Shown here piece after piece: positions 23,266 through 33,172 of a stretch of 41,981 nt of DNA; within the stretch, counting starts at the first letter, position 1; every line of letters begins with the position of its first letter. The notes under the pieces were generated by a model, which did no database searches, was not told where the DNA came from, and was given only the letters and a program-made list of their open reading frames with translations. The DNA is taken from positions 1-41,981 of the forward strand of contig CAZEHA010000030.1 of the NCBI GenBank assembly GCA_964511665.1, written 5' to 3'. A program made the translations under genes and the position numbers. This DNA is from JAGOEF01 sp964511665. GTDB lineage: Bacteria; Bacteroidota; Bacteroidia; Bacteroidales; ML635J-15.

Positions 23266-23931
23266 ATGATGCAAACAAAAAATATCATTTCATTTCTGAA
23301 CGAATTACAACAACACAATAACCGAGACTGGTTAAAGCAAAACGATTCGCAGTATAAAAATGCCCTTTCCGATTTTGCTGTATTGGTAAACGAACTCATT
23401 GTGCGCATTGCCTCATTCGACGAAAGCATTGGCTCTCCCGATGCACGCGACTGTATCTTCAGGATACATCGGGATGTTCGGTTTTCTGCCAACAAAGATC
23501 CATATAAAACACATTTTGGTGCCTACATTGCCAGAGGAGGGCGTAAAAGTATATATGCAGGCTACTATTTGCATTTTCAGCCGGCATCATCATTTGCGGG
23601 TGGTGGTATTTATATGCCTGAACCCCATATTCTTAAAGCTATTCGCACCGAAATTTATTATAATGCAGAGGCATTTAAAGCAATAATCGACAGCAGTCAG
23701 TTCAAAAAATACTTCAACGGAATATATGGCGAAAGACTGAAAACATGTCCCAAAGGTTTTGATAAGGATTTTCGCGATGTAGCACTATTGACTTATAAAG
23801 ATTACGCTGTAGTTTGTCAGTTATCCGATCGCGAAGTATTGTCTGACGATATTATTAATCGAATTACCCAGATTTATAAGGCACAACATAGTTTTAATGC
23901 ATATCTGAATGCAGCCATCAGTAATGCTTAG
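23266..23931 (+). CDS. DUF2461 domain-containing protein
   Basis: A 221-residue protein matching the DUF2461 family (cytoplasmic, function unknown). Family features: FLNELQQHNNRDWLKQN near the start, IFRIHRDVRFSANKDPYKTH (F.I.RD.RFS..K.PYK core) with a following FGAYIARGGRKS, then YYLHFQPASSFAGGGIYMP, then the YGERLKTCPKGFDKDF helix. Two adjacent ATG codons (23266 and 23269) are possible starts. It is alone on the plus strand and converges on the receiver-domain gene. Confidence 0.88.
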   Translation: MMQTKNIISFLNELQQHNNRDWLKQNDSQYKNALSDFAVLVNELIVRIASFDESIGSPDARDCIFRIHRDVRFSANKDPYKTHFGAYIARGGRKSIYAGYYLHFQPASSFAGGGIYMPEPHILKAIRTEIYYNAEAFKAIIDSSQFKKYFNGIYGERLKTCPKGFDKDFRDVALLTYKDYAVVCQLSDREVLSDDIINRITQIYKAQHSFNAYLNAAISNA

Positions 23932-23961
23932 CTTTTTGTTATTATCAATGAGCCAGCAATC

Positions 23962-24381
23962 TCACTTACGAGGTTCTTCGTCCCACTTTTTCAGATGTTC
24001 ATCAAGAATTTCGAACAGTGTTTCTGACCGTAGTGGTTTGCAGATGTAGTCGTCGAAACCCATTCGCATGTATTTCGAGCGATCGGTAGGAAGGGCATGG
24101 GCAGTTTGAGCTATTACAGACGCCGTAGCTTTCATTTCCTTTAGTTTAGTGAGTGTGTATAAACCGTCACCGTTTGGCATTTGTATGTCGAGCATTATCA
24201 GGTCGATATTGGGCTGTTTGCGGCAAATCGATAGCACTTCGTTGCCACTGCGAGCTTCAACAATATTAACGCCTGTTACTTGAAGGAGCGAGCGATAGTA
24301 AAACAACACATCATCAACATCATCGGCCACCAGGATGGTTTTCCCTTTAAACTGGTTTCGGTATTTGCTGAGTTGCAACAT
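23962..24381 (-). CDS. Stand-alone response-regulator receiver domain
   Basis: A 139-residue CheY-like receiver. Seen: acidic pair D20-D21 (ILVADDVDD), phosphoacceptor D65 (LIMLDIQMPNGDG), T93 (VIAQTAHA) and K115 (DYICKPL). There is no output domain. The AQTAHA and DDYICKPL variants are typical of receivers partnered with hybrid histidine kinases, so it may take a phosphate from a kinase elsewhere. No kinase gene lies nearby. Transcribed alone. TATTTTTG at 24389-24396 and TAACTTTG at 24420-24427 on the minus strand both resemble -7 elements; the choice is unresolved. Confidence 0.9.
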   Translation of the reverse strand: MLQLSKYRNQFKGKTILVADDVDDVLFYYRSLLQVTGVNIVEARSGNEVLSICRKQPNIDLIMLDIQMPNGDGLYTLTKLKEMKATASVIAQTAHALPTDRSKYMRMGFDDYICKPLRSETLFEILDEHLKKWDEEPRK

Positions 24382-24524
24382 GGTAATTCAAAAATATATT
24401 ATCTTAAAACTCTCACATACAAAGTTAGAAATGTTTTCCATAAATTATTGGGTCTATTGCCTTTTTGTTTCTATAATTTTTGATTTCTTTTTCGATGAAT
24501 TAATAAAGCATTGAAAATAAATAA

Positions 24525-24557
24525 TTTGGTATTTTGAAAATCATTGCATTATATTCG
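24525..24557 (+). promoter_or_regulatory. Candidate promoter of sucAB
   Basis: TTTG (24525-24528), 21 bp and TATATTCG (24550-24557, one mismatch to TAnnTTTG) lie about 50 bp before the sucA start. Confidence 0.45.
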
Positions 24558-24607
24558 CATCAAAATGAACCTGAGTAATAGAAAATTGTTAGCTTAAAAA
24601 TTTTACT

Positions 24608-27355
24608 ATGTCGCACAAAACTATATTTCCGGTAAGCATTGAGCCCGAGTTGTTCGACGATTATTACCGGCAATATACCCAAAATCCCGAAAGTGTTTCT
24701 GAAACCTGGCGTAACTTTTTCGATGGATTTGATTTTGCCACCAGAACACAATCGTTGTTGCTTGAATCGAATGGGGTAACAAAAGAGTTTAACGTAGTAT
24801 CTCTTATCGACGATTACCGCAAACGAGGTCACTTGTTTACGCAAACCAATCCGGTACGCACTCCTCGTAGTTTCACCCCAACGCTTCATCACAGCAATTT
24901 CGGTCTCAGCGACGACGATCTAAGTTCCGAATTCGAAGCCGGACATCTTCTTGGTCTTGGTAAGGCCAGTTTGAAAGATATTATTAACAAACTGAATCAA
25001 ACCTATTGTCACAATATAGGTGTTGAGTTTATGTATATTCGCAATCGCGAGGTGGTGCAATGGCTTACCGATTACATGGAGACGGCATCAAATACACCGG
25101 TTTTTAACCGCAATAAAAAAGAAGAGATATATCGTGCCATCGGTAAAGCTGTCGATTTCGAACAATTCATTCATAGGCGCTTTCCGGGTCAGAAGCGGTT
25201 TTCTCTCGAAGGTTGCGAAGCAGTGGTTCCCGGCCTGCAATTTCTGATTGATGAGGCTGTGAAACTTGGTGTTGAAGAAATCGATTTGGGGATGGCGCAT
25301 CGTGGTCGCCTCAATTTGCTTACTAATATTATGCAGAAGCCTTACGAGAACGTATTTCGCGAGTTTTTGGCAAAAGAATACGACGAAAACGAATTGTTGG
25401 GCGATGTAAAATACCATCTGGGATATCAGACTAGCGTGTTGCTGCAAAATAAAAGCATCGACTTGAATCTATTGCCCAATCCATCTCATCTTGAGGCAGT
25501 GGGAGGTGTGTTGCAAGGATTTGTTAGAGGCAATGCCGACCGTAAATTTGCAGGCGATTACAATCGAGTTCTACCGGTGCTCATTCACGGTGATGCTGCG
25601 GTGGCTGTTCAAGGAGTTGTGTACGAAGTTATTCAAATGTCGCAGCTCGATGGATACCAAACCGGAGGAACCATACATTTTGTAATTAATAATCAAATTG
25701 GATTTACCACCAATTATCTCGACGCACGATCGAGTATTTATTGCACCGATATAGGTAAGGTGACGCGTTCCCCTATTTTCCATGTAAATGCCGATGATCC
25801 CGAGGCGCTGGTATATGTTGTAGAGATGGCTGTGCACTATAGGAATCGCTTTCATACCGATGTGTTTATCGATGTGCTTGGATATCGCAAATATGGACAT
25901 AACGAGGGCGATGAGCCACGGTTTACACAACCCGAATTGTACGATGCTATTGCTGCTCACCCGAATGTGAAAAAGATTTATGCAGCAAAACTTATTTCCG
26001 AAAATGCAATGGCAATCGATGAACTTCAACATATCGACAGTGAGTTTGAGATATTAATTGAACAAGCCTTTGAAAAAGCCGGAAATAATAGTAGTATCGA
26101 GTTTTTTAAGTTCAATTCAGGCGACGTACCAGAAACTGTTGATTTCGAAGCAGATGTTCCTGCGCTAAAACAATTGGCCGAAGCTATATTTACACTTCCC
26201 AAAAACATGGGATTCATACCCAAGGCATACAAAATTGCCGAAACAAGAATGCAACGATTGCATGATAACAATCTCGATTGGGCTATGTGCGAATTATTGG
26301 CCTATGCTCGTATAGTTAGTTACGGAAAAAATGTGCGTTTGAGTGGGCAAGATTCTATCAGAGGTACCTTTTCGCATCGTCATGCTGCTTTCTTTATCAA
26401 CGATACGCGCGACCAATACTGCACGCTTTGTAATGTGTCTTCCGAAAAAGCACAATTCAGGGTGTGGAATTCACTGCTTTCGGAGTATGGAGTGCTGGGC
26501 TTTGAATATGGATATGCACTTGCCATGCGTGATGCTCTGGTGATTTGGGAAGCTCAGTTTGGCGATTTTCATAATGTGGCGCAGGTTATCATCGACCAGT
26601 ACATTGTTTCGGCTGAGGCCAAATGGGGCATCAACAATGGTCTGGTAATGTATTTGCCGCATGGATACGAAGGGCAAGGGCCGGAACACAGCAGTGCACG
26701 TATCGAGCGGTTTCTGCAACTGGCGGTGAATGGTAATATTCAAATTGTACAACCTGTACATCCGGCAAATTTATACCATATATTACTACAGCAGGCAGCC
26801 AATCCGACACGTCCCTTGGTTATTTTTACACCGAAAAGTTTGCTTAGGCATCCTGCTGTAACTGCCCGAATCGAAGAACTGGTACATTCTCAATTTGCCA
26901 AAATTGTTTATCATAAACCTGTAAGCAACCATAAAGTTAAGCAACTGGTGCTGTGTAGTGGTAAAATTTATTACGACCTTATTGACAAGCAAAACTCAAT
27001 TGGCGACAACAGTCGTTGTATTGTAGCTGTAGAAATGCTGCATCCTTTTCCAAAAACCGAAATAAACGCCTTAATCAAAAGTTTTTCAAATCTCCAAGAA
27101 ATCTTGTGGGTTCAGGAAGAACCCTTGAACATGGGTGCCGGGTACTATGTGCACAGAGAAATGGATAAGCATGTAATGCGTGTAATAGCGCGACCGGCTA
27201 GCAGTAGCCCTGCTGTTGGTCTGATGGAACAACATACCCGTCAGCAGAAAAAACTAATTGAGAAAGTTTTTGGCAATTGCAGCTGTGTGCACCGTTACGA
27301 CTTTTGCGATATGCAATGTTCTAATTTTGATAATAACAATACACATGAAGATTGA
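24608..27355 (+). CDS. sucA: 2-oxoglutarate dehydrogenase E1 component
   Basis: SucA is the thiamin-diphosphate E1 of the 2-oxoglutarate dehydrogenase complex, which makes succinyl-CoA in the TCA cycle. The 915-residue protein has the SucA N-terminal start (EPELFDDYYRQYTQNPESVSE), GMAHRGRLNLLTNIMQKPYE, the ThDP region LIHGDAAVAVQGVVYEV with GGTIHFVINNQIGFTT, GYRKYGHNEGDEPRFTQPELY and the C-terminal transketolase part with LPHGYEGQGPEHSSARIERF. Length is normal for the family. The stop overlaps the sucB start by 11 bp, so the two are co-translated. The E3 (lpd) gene is not adjacent. Confidence 0.97.
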   Translation: MSHKTIFPVSIEPELFDDYYRQYTQNPESVSETWRNFFDGFDFATRTQSLLLESNGVTKEFNVVSLIDDYRKRGHLFTQTNPVRTPRSFTPTLHHSNFGLSDDDLSSEFEAGHLLGLGKASLKDIINKLNQTYCHNIGVEFMYIRNREVVQWLTDYMETASNTPVFNRNKKEEIYRAIGKAVDFEQFIHRRFPGQKRFSLEGCEAVVPGLQFLIDEAVKLGVEEIDLGMAHRGRLNLLTNIMQKPYENVFREFLAKEYDENELLGDVKYHLGYQTSVLLQNKSIDLNLLPNPSHLEAVGGVLQGFVRGNADRKFAGDYNRVLPVLIHGDAAVAVQGVVYEVIQMSQLDGYQTGGTIHFVINNQIGFTTNYLDARSSIYCTDIGKVTRSPIFHVNADDPEALVYVVEMAVHYRNRFHTDVFIDVLGYRKYGHNEGDEPRFTQPELYDAIAAHPNVKKIYAAKLISENAMAIDELQHIDSEFEILIEQAFEKAGNNSSIEFFKFNSGDVPETVDFEADVPALKQLAEAIFTLPKNMGFIPKAYKIAETRMQRLHDNNLDWAMCELLAYARIVSYGKNVRLSGQDSIRGTFSHRHAAFFINDTRDQYCTLCNVSSEKAQFRVWNSLLSEYGVLGFEYGYALAMRDALVIWEAQFGDFHNVAQVIIDQYIVSAEAKWGINNGLVMYLPHGYEGQGPEHSSARIERFLQLAVNGNIQIVQPVHPANLYHILLQQAANPTRPLVIFTPKSLLRHPAVTARIEELVHSQFAKIVYHKPVSNHKVKQLVLCSGKIYYDLIDKQNSIGDNSRCIVAVEMLHPFPKTEINALIKSFSNLQEILWVQEEPLNMGAGYYVHREMDKHVMRVIARPASSSPAVGLMEQHTRQQKKLIEKVFGNCSCVHRYDFCDMQCSNFDNNNTHED

Positions 27356-28505
27356 AGTTAGCATACCCTCGCCCGGCGAATCGATTGAGCAGCTCGAAAT
27401 CACACAATGGCTTGTGGGCGATGGCCAAATGGTTGAAAAAGATCAGGAATTGGCTGTTCTCGAGTCGGAAAAAGCAAGTCTCAGCCTGGTTGCTCAAGCT
27501 GCGGGAAAAGTGAAAATACTGGTGCAAGCACCTTCGATGGTTAAAGTGGGTAGCATTGCATGTATTATCGACGCTGATGTAGTTGCCGAAATGCCGCTTA
27601 CAAAAAAACAAGATGCTGCCAATAAGAAGCCTACCAAAACAGCAATCCATTCTGAAGCGGCAAAACTCAAGGTTTCTCCATTGGCCAAGAAGCTCGCCAA
27701 TATCAACGAGATTAACATAGAAAGCATTACCCCACAAGGAAGCAGACTTACCAAAAGCGATGTAGAAAAAGCGATTACCCGAAAAAAACTCGATGAACGC
27801 GAAGAGCGTGTTCCCATGACTCAGTTACGTAAAAAGCTGAGCGAGAAATTAGTGAGTGTGCAACTCAATACAGCCATGCTTACCACTTTCAATGAATTTG
27901 ATCTGCTACCGCTGCTCGAACTTCGCAAACAGTATGGCGAGCGATTCATGAAACAGTTTGGCGTGAAGCTTGGATTAATGTCGTTCTTTACAAAAGCAGC
28001 TGCACTGGCCTTGAATGAATATCGCAATGTGAATGCTTCAATCAATGGCACCGATATGGTGTTTTATCGGTATGTAGATATTGGTATTGCCGTTCAAACC
28101 GAAAAAGGACTCATGGTACCCGTGTTGCGTGATGTTCACGAAATGACATTACCCGAGATAGAACAGCAAATATATAGTATTGCCGAAAAGGCACGTCAGG
28201 CAAAAATCAGCCTCAACGAACTAACAGGCGGAACCTTTACCATTACCAATGGTGGCGTTTTTGGCTCTTTGCTGTCGACCCCTCTTATCAATCCACCGCA
28301 ATCGGCCATACTGGGCATGCACACCATTCAGGAACGGCCTGTTGCCCGCAACTCACAGGTTGTGATACGTCCTATGATGTACGTAGCGCTGTCGTATGAC
28401 CACCGTATTATTGATGGCCGAGACTCTGTCGGGTTTCTGAAAACGGTGAAAAACTATATCGAGAATCCTATGCAGCTGTATAATTTTGACGATATCGGCC
28501 GCTAG
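27345..28505 (+). CDS. sucB: Dihydrolipoyllysine-residue succinyltransferase (E2)
   Basis: SucB transfers the succinyl group to CoA in the same complex. The 386-residue protein has a single lipoyl domain with lipoyl lysine K43 in VLESEKASL, a peripheral-subunit-binding domain (about residues 108-145, with VSPLAKKLANINEINIESI) and the acyltransferase domain ending in the active-site motif SYDHRIIDGRD (H353, D357). A lipoyl domain that begins SIPSPGESIEQLEIT and the match in context with sucA make SucB more likely than a branched-chain or pyruvate E2. The start at 27345 lies within the sucA end. The convergent peptidase gene ends 26 bp beyond. Confidence 0.95.
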   Translation: MKIEVSIPSPGESIEQLEITQWLVGDGQMVEKDQELAVLESEKASLSLVAQAAGKVKILVQAPSMVKVGSIACIIDADVVAEMPLTKKQDAANKKPTKTAIHSEAAKLKVSPLAKKLANINEINIESITPQGSRLTKSDVEKAITRKKLDEREERVPMTQLRKKLSEKLVSVQLNTAMLTTFNEFDLLPLLELRKQYGERFMKQFGVKLGLMSFFTKAAALALNEYRNVNASINGTDMVFYRYVDIGIAVQTEKGLMVPVLRDVHEMTLPEIEQQIYSIAEKARQAKISLNELTGGTFTITNGGVFGSLLSTPLINPPQSAILGMHTIQERPVARNSQVVIRPMMYVALSYDHRIIDGRDSVGFLKTVKNYIENPMQLYNFDDIGR

Positions 28506-28531
28506 TTTCTCATTGAAGCATAATTCTCAAC

Positions 28532-30601
28532 CTACAGCTTCGCTATTTTCGTTTTATTAATAAACTCAACAGCTTCGGCTGCGGCATCAATACTTGGCTT
28601 TGCACTGATTTCGGAGCCTACCGCCCGTTTCATCCATATTTGTGGAATGAGCCTTCCTTGCGAAAACATACGGGTAATTTCGCTTGCAATGTTTTTGCCT
28701 TCTATATAGCTTTCAATTTGAAATTCAATCAAATGACCTATTGGATAATTCGAAAGATACAAAGGAGCATCTATCATATGCGAATAGATGGCCAGGATGG
28801 GAGAGTCCTTCACTCCGAATACAGGTGCATAGTACTCGTTCCAAACGACAATGGCAATGTCGGTTACCGCATCTTTAAGTTGTTCGGGTGTGGCTTCAGG
28901 GTTTTCGTACATCCATTTCCAAACGCGCTGATCGACCAGACTTACACCCATAATTTCGTATACCGACCAGCAATTGTCGAGTGCAGCCAGGGCTTCAAGC
29001 TCTTCTTTTTCTGTGTTAATGTTCACTCCAAGTAGTTCGAGGTCTTTTGCCTGGAACAAAAATGCAACAGCTTCGGTAAAGGCTGTGTTTGGAACCCCGC
29101 GCAGCATATAATAGGGCACATTGTGAAGTGTAATGGTTTGCTCCACACAATGTCCAAATTCGTGAATGGCTATATTGTAGCCTTTGTAATCCATCCCATC
29201 GGAACCAATTCGGGTTCGCAGACGTGCGTTAAACGTTTTGCCTTCGGCTCCCCAAGCATGGCCGGCACCGCGAGATGCATCCACTGTTATCTTCGAAGCT
29301 ATCCATTCTGCAGTATTTTTATCCCAACCCAACTTTACCAAAATAATGGGTAACTCTTTTGCAAAAGCTGGTGCATCAGGGAAGCGTTTACGGGTTACGG
29401 CACTCAACTCCTCCTCGTTGATACTGCTACGGCTTTTAAATCCGTCGTACCAAATGTCGAATGGCTGAAGATTACGCCCCAGACGCGATGTTATTATAGC
29501 CGCCACGTCTTTCATTACAGGTGACGAAATATAATCAATAAACAGTTTTTCGGTTTCGTCAAGCGACAACTCCATGCTGCCATCGAAAGCACGCTGTATG
29601 TAGGTGGGGTACACAGGGTTGTACACATCCATGTCTTTCATGGCTTTGAACACATTCAGCAGGTGCCGGTATCTTTGGTCGGCCTCTCGTTCCGATGTAA
29701 AAACAGCACCGTCTTTATATACCGTATTGTCCTCCGGATTCCAAATCAGGTTATTGTTATTAATAACATCTTTAGGAATGCTTTGATTGATGATATGTAG
29801 CATTACTGTATAAATCATTTGCTGTTTTTCGAGACCTCTATCGGTATTGTAGTTCGATTTAAGTTCATCGCGAAGGCCCCAGTGACTTATCAGTTTCATG
29901 TCGGCCGGAAACAACTTCTCGTTATCTTGGTTCACCAGATTACCCATCATAATGTTGTATTGCGAGATATAAGTATCGGCATTGGTTGTGGCTACTGATG
30001 CAGCTTGTATTAATGATGCAGGAACTCGTTGAGTGAACAGGTCGCCCATGCGTGCATATGCCCATTCTTGCTCTGACCAGTTTTCGCCAAGTTGTTTTTT
30101 CTCGGCAAGTGTATAAGCCGGAAAGTTAAGAGCAGTAAAAAAAGCAATTTTATTCGCAAAGAAATCATCCGACAAGTGAGCCCCCGGCGAATAGGCTCCA
30201 AACATCTCGTCAACAGGAAGCAGTTCTCCCATATCCAGATGCAGTGGTTCCATCAGACCAATTACCATTTGATTTATGCCTCCATACAGTACTTCGAAAT
30301 TGCGTTCAAGTTTTAAGAAAACAGTGTGCAACTCGGCAGTATCGCCCAAAAAACTATCGATGCAAAACGATTTGAATTCTTCGGTGCTACCATCGGCTTC
30401 CTGCCAAAGGCCGGCAATTTGTTTTACACCTTTCTCAATTCGCTGAGCATGGTCGGGGAAACTGTCGCAAAGCGCACTTATAGTTTCTTCAACGGTAGTA
30501 TTATTAATAAAAACAGCAGGTATTATGTCGCTATCTTTCTTTTTACCACACGATATGGCGACTATGCCAATAATAAGAATTGCAGGAATAATATTTTTCA
30601 T
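28532..30601 (-). CDS. M3-like gluzincin metallopeptidase lipoprotein
   Basis: A 689-residue lipoprotein (lipobox AISC, Cys 18) with a zinc-peptidase motif HEFGH at 480-484 and a downstream glutamate in FTEAVAF (E510), 26 residues after the second His, matching the M3/thimet-type gluzincin pattern. The long mostly helical N-terminal part and the C-terminal helices fit that class, but the rest of the sequence is too diverged for me to name a subfamily. It probably hydrolyses oligopeptides at the cell envelope. It starts 13 bp after the hutU stop, so the two are likely one transcript; histidine breakdown and peptide uptake would fit together, as inference. Confidence 0.75.
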   Translation of the reverse strand: MKNIIPAILIIGIVAISCGKKKDSDIIPAVFINNTTVEETISALCDSFPDHAQRIEKGVKQIAGLWQEADGSTEEFKSFCIDSFLGDTAELHTVFLKLERNFEVLYGGINQMVIGLMEPLHLDMGELLPVDEMFGAYSPGAHLSDDFFANKIAFFTALNFPAYTLAEKKQLGENWSEQEWAYARMGDLFTQRVPASLIQAASVATTNADTYISQYNIMMGNLVNQDNEKLFPADMKLISHWGLRDELKSNYNTDRGLEKQQMIYTVMLHIINQSIPKDVINNNNLIWNPEDNTVYKDGAVFTSEREADQRYRHLLNVFKAMKDMDVYNPVYPTYIQRAFDGSMELSLDETEKLFIDYISSPVMKDVAAIITSRLGRNLQPFDIWYDGFKSRSSINEEELSAVTRKRFPDAPAFAKELPIILVKLGWDKNTAEWIASKITVDASRGAGHAWGAEGKTFNARLRTRIGSDGMDYKGYNIAIHEFGHCVEQTITLHNVPYYMLRGVPNTAFTEAVAFLFQAKDLELLGVNINTEKEELEALAALDNCWSVYEIMGVSLVDQRVWKWMYENPEATPEQLKDAVTDIAIVVWNEYYAPVFGVKDSPILAIYSHMIDAPLYLSNYPIGHLIEFQIESYIEGKNIASEITRMFSQGRLIPQIWMKRAVGSEISAKPSIDAAAEAVEFINKTKIAKL

Positions 30602-30614
30602 TAGGTTTTCTTTT

Positions 30615-32630
30615 TTAAGAGTACAAGGAATTAATTATATCGTCTGATGCAAAGTTTGGGATGCTTAATATCAGGTTCTTATTTTGTTGCATTGCTCTTT
30701 TCGCAGCAAACACGGCTCCTTTGTTGCGTGCCCAACTGCGGCGACTGATGCCGTTGTTAACATCCCAGAAAAGCATTCTTTCGAGTCTTCGTTCCGAGTC
30801 TTCGCTGCCATCGAGCACCATTCCGAACCCCCCGTTAACAACTTCTCCCCAGCCAACACCTCCTCCGTTATGTATCGACACCCAGGTTGCCCCCCTAAAC
30901 GAATCGCCAATTACATTCTGTATTGCCATATCGGCAGTGAACTGGCTGCCATCGTATATGTTTGATGTTTCGCGGTAAGGCGAGTCGGTGCCCGACACAT
31001 CGTGGTGATCGCGCCCCAGCACAATGGGAGCCGAAATTCTGCCCTCTTTAATGGCTTTGTTAAATTCTTTGGCAATTTCGATACGTCCTGTGGCATCGGC
31101 ATACAGAATGCGCGCCTGCGAGCCTACTACAAGTGCGTTTTTCTTGGCTTCCGATATCCATTTTATGTTATCGCGCATTTGTTGCGATATTTCTTCGGGT
31201 GACTCGGCTGCCAAACGTGTCAACACTTCAAGGGCAATGTTGTCGGTAGTATCGAGGTCTTCGGGTTTCGACGAGCAGCACACCCATCTGAAAGGCCCAA
31301 AACCAAAGTCGAAGCACATGGGACCCATAATATCCTGAACATAGGAGGGGTAGCGAAACGATATGCCATCGGCAGCCATAATATCGGCACCAGCGCGCGA
31401 ACTTTCGAGCAGGAAGGCATTGCCATAGTCGAAAAAGTACATACCCCGGCTGCACAAAGTGTTAATTGCTATTACTTGCCGGCACAGGCTTTCGTGAACT
31501 GTTTTGCGAAAAAGTTCAGGTTCTTGAGCCATCATACGATTGGCTTCTTCGAGGTTTATCCCGGCAGGGTAGTAACCCCCTGCCCATGGGTTATGCAACG
31601 AGGTTTGGTCGGAGCCCAGATCAACTTTTATGTTGCGTTCGGCCAGGCGTTCCCACAAATCAACCACATTGCCCAAATATGCGATTGAACGGGGTTCTTT
31701 TCTAGCTACATATCTGAGAGCAGTGTCAATGGCAGTGTCAACATCATCGCTCAGTTCATCCACCCAGCCTTGTTGATGACGCTTGTGTGCAGCTTTCGGG
31801 TTTATTTCTGCAGTAATGCTAACCACACCGGCAATATTACCGGCTTTTGGTTGAGCACCACTCATGCCGCCAAGGCCCGAAGTAACAAAGAGTTTTCCTT
31901 CGATGCCTTCGCCCGGTTTGGCAATTTTGCGACCTGCATTCAATACAGTAATGGTTGTGCCATGAACAATTCCCTGAGGCCCTATGTACATATAGGAACC
32001 GGCTGTCATTTGTCCGTATTGTGTAACGCCCAGTGCATTATAGCGTTCCCAGTCGTCGGGTTTCGAGTAGTTGGGTATCATCATACCATTGGTAACCACG
32101 CAGCGGGGTGCATCTTTGTGCGAAGGGAACAGCCCCATGGGGTGGCCCGAATACATAACCAGAGTTTGCTCATCGGTCATGGTGGCCAAATATTGCATGC
32201 TAAGCCTGTATTGTGCCCAGTTTTGAAAAACAGCTCCATTGCCTCCGTAGGTTATCAGTTCTTCGGGGTGCTGTGCCACCGCATTATCGAGGTTGTTGCT
32301 TATCATCAGCATGATAGCAGCTGCCTGTTGCGAACGATGTGGAAACCACGAAATATCGCGGGCATAAATTTCGTAATCGGGCATAAAACGATACATATAA
32401 ATACGTCCGTAAGTGTCGAGTTCTGCTTTGAATTCGGAGGCAAGAATTGGGTGCCACTCGGGTTTAAAATAGCGCAAGGCGTTTCTTATAGCCAACTTCT
32501 TTTCTTCTGCACTTAGTATGTCTTTTCGTTTTGGGGCATGATTCAATGCCTGATTTATGTCTCGTTTGGTAGGGAGCTCCTGCGGAATCCCTTCTAAAAT
32601 CATTTGTTGAAATTGCTCTTTCGTTATCAT
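30615..32630 (-). CDS. hutU: Urocanate hydratase
   Basis: HutU adds water to urocanate, the second step of histidine catabolism, using tightly bound NAD. The 671-residue protein has the family blocks LITYGGNGAVFQNWAQYRL, YSGHPMGLFPSHKDAPRCV, VTSGLGGMSGAQPKA (glycine-rich NAD site) and HHDVSGTDSPYRETSNIYDG, with GGGVGWGEVVNGGFGMV near the end. Proteobacterial enzymes are about 560 residues; the longer form here is the one seen in Bacteroidota and animals. No hutH, hutI or formiminotransferase gene is in the window. The promoter could not be found. The metallopeptidase gene follows after 13 bp. Confidence 0.96.
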   Translation of the reverse strand: MITKEQFQQMILEGIPQELPTKRDINQALNHAPKRKDILSAEEKKLAIRNALRYFKPEWHPILASEFKAELDTYGRIYMYRFMPDYEIYARDISWFPHRSQQAAAIMLMISNNLDNAVAQHPEELITYGGNGAVFQNWAQYRLSMQYLATMTDEQTLVMYSGHPMGLFPSHKDAPRCVVTNGMMIPNYSKPDDWERYNALGVTQYGQMTAGSYMYIGPQGIVHGTTITVLNAGRKIAKPGEGIEGKLFVTSGLGGMSGAQPKAGNIAGVVSITAEINPKAAHKRHQQGWVDELSDDVDTAIDTALRYVARKEPRSIAYLGNVVDLWERLAERNIKVDLGSDQTSLHNPWAGGYYPAGINLEEANRMMAQEPELFRKTVHESLCRQVIAINTLCSRGMYFFDYGNAFLLESSRAGADIMAADGISFRYPSYVQDIMGPMCFDFGFGPFRWVCCSSKPEDLDTTDNIALEVLTRLAAESPEEISQQMRDNIKWISEAKKNALVVGSQARILYADATGRIEIAKEFNKAIKEGRISAPIVLGRDHHDVSGTDSPYRETSNIYDGSQFTADMAIQNVIGDSFRGATWVSIHNGGGVGWGEVVNGGFGMVLDGSEDSERRLERMLFWDVNNGISRRSWARNKGAVFAAKRAMQQNKNLILSIPNFASDDIINSLYS

Positions 32631-32652
32631 AGTAATTCCGTATTAACAAGGT

Positions 32653-32687
32653 AAAAATAAAAAAACCTGCGCACATGGCACAGGTTT
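32653..32687 (-). terminator. Terminator of the lipoprotein pair 32707-33616
   Basis: AAACCTG (32663-32669) and CAGGTTT (32681-32687) form a 7-bp stem around an 11-base loop; on the minus strand a T-rich run follows (32653-32665). It lies 20 bp beyond the lipoprotein stop and upstream of hutU. Confidence 0.7.
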
Positions 32688-32706
32688 CTTATCAATGTTT
32701 TTAAGA

Positions 32707-33168
32707 TTATTTTCGTTCGAAGGTCACGGTGCGAGTAAGGTTGGCCTGTTCATCGTCGTCGAAATAGGTCATTTCGATAGCCATTTCCTTATAATATAGC
32801 TTCAGAATTAAGTATTCTTCCCAGGCTTCCCAGTTTAAATCTTCATCTTTTGTTCTGATTTTGATGTTTTCTCCATTATTGGTTAACTCCCATTCGGCAT
32901 CAACAGAAATACGCATGTTGAAAAAAAGTACACTAAAACTTCCTGTGCCATCGGAATTGAAAGTGTATTCGGGACTGAATGATGAAATGTCCTGAATGGT
33001 TCCATTGACCAAAACTTCTTTAACTACCCAGTCGCCGGTAATACGGTTGGTTTTTGAACGCAGGCTAATCGATGGTCCATCCTCGTAAGGTTGGCACGAT
33101 GAGAAAACAAAAGCAAATACTGCAATTGTAAAACTTAAAATAGCGGCTTTTTTCATAAGATTTTTCAT
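32707..33168 (-). CDS. Small lipoprotein, lipocalin-like
   Basis: A 153-residue lipoprotein (lipobox FSSC, Cys 25 with the ATG at 33168; an ATG at 33156 is also possible). The mature part has an all-beta look with the repeated phrase ITGDWVVKEVLVNG, then a turn FNSDGTGSFSV and later strands ending VTFERK. This resembles lipocalin-like domains common in Bacteroidota, with no known ligand. It is a paralogue of the next gene: both begin the mature part with a short G-x-S-I-S motif and the GDW/GTW strand. Starts 4 bp after the stop of the upstream gene, so the two form an operon. Confidence 0.7.
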   Translation of the reverse strand: MKNLMKKAAILSFTIAVFAFVFSSCQPYEDGPSISLRSKTNRITGDWVVKEVLVNGTIQDISSFSPEYTFNSDGTGSFSVLFFNMRISVDAEWELTNNGENIKIRTKDEDLNWEAWEEYLILKLYYKEMAIEMTYFDDDEQANLTRTVTFERK

Positions 33169-33172
33169 TTGG

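Noticed and set aside
28506..28531. Terminator between sucB and the peptidase
   Set aside because: The 26-bp gap between the convergent genes has no hairpin and no T-run.
31770..32516. 248-codon plus-strand reading frame
   Set aside because: It is antisense to urocanate hydratase, whose conserved motifs are certain; no start signal or family is seen.
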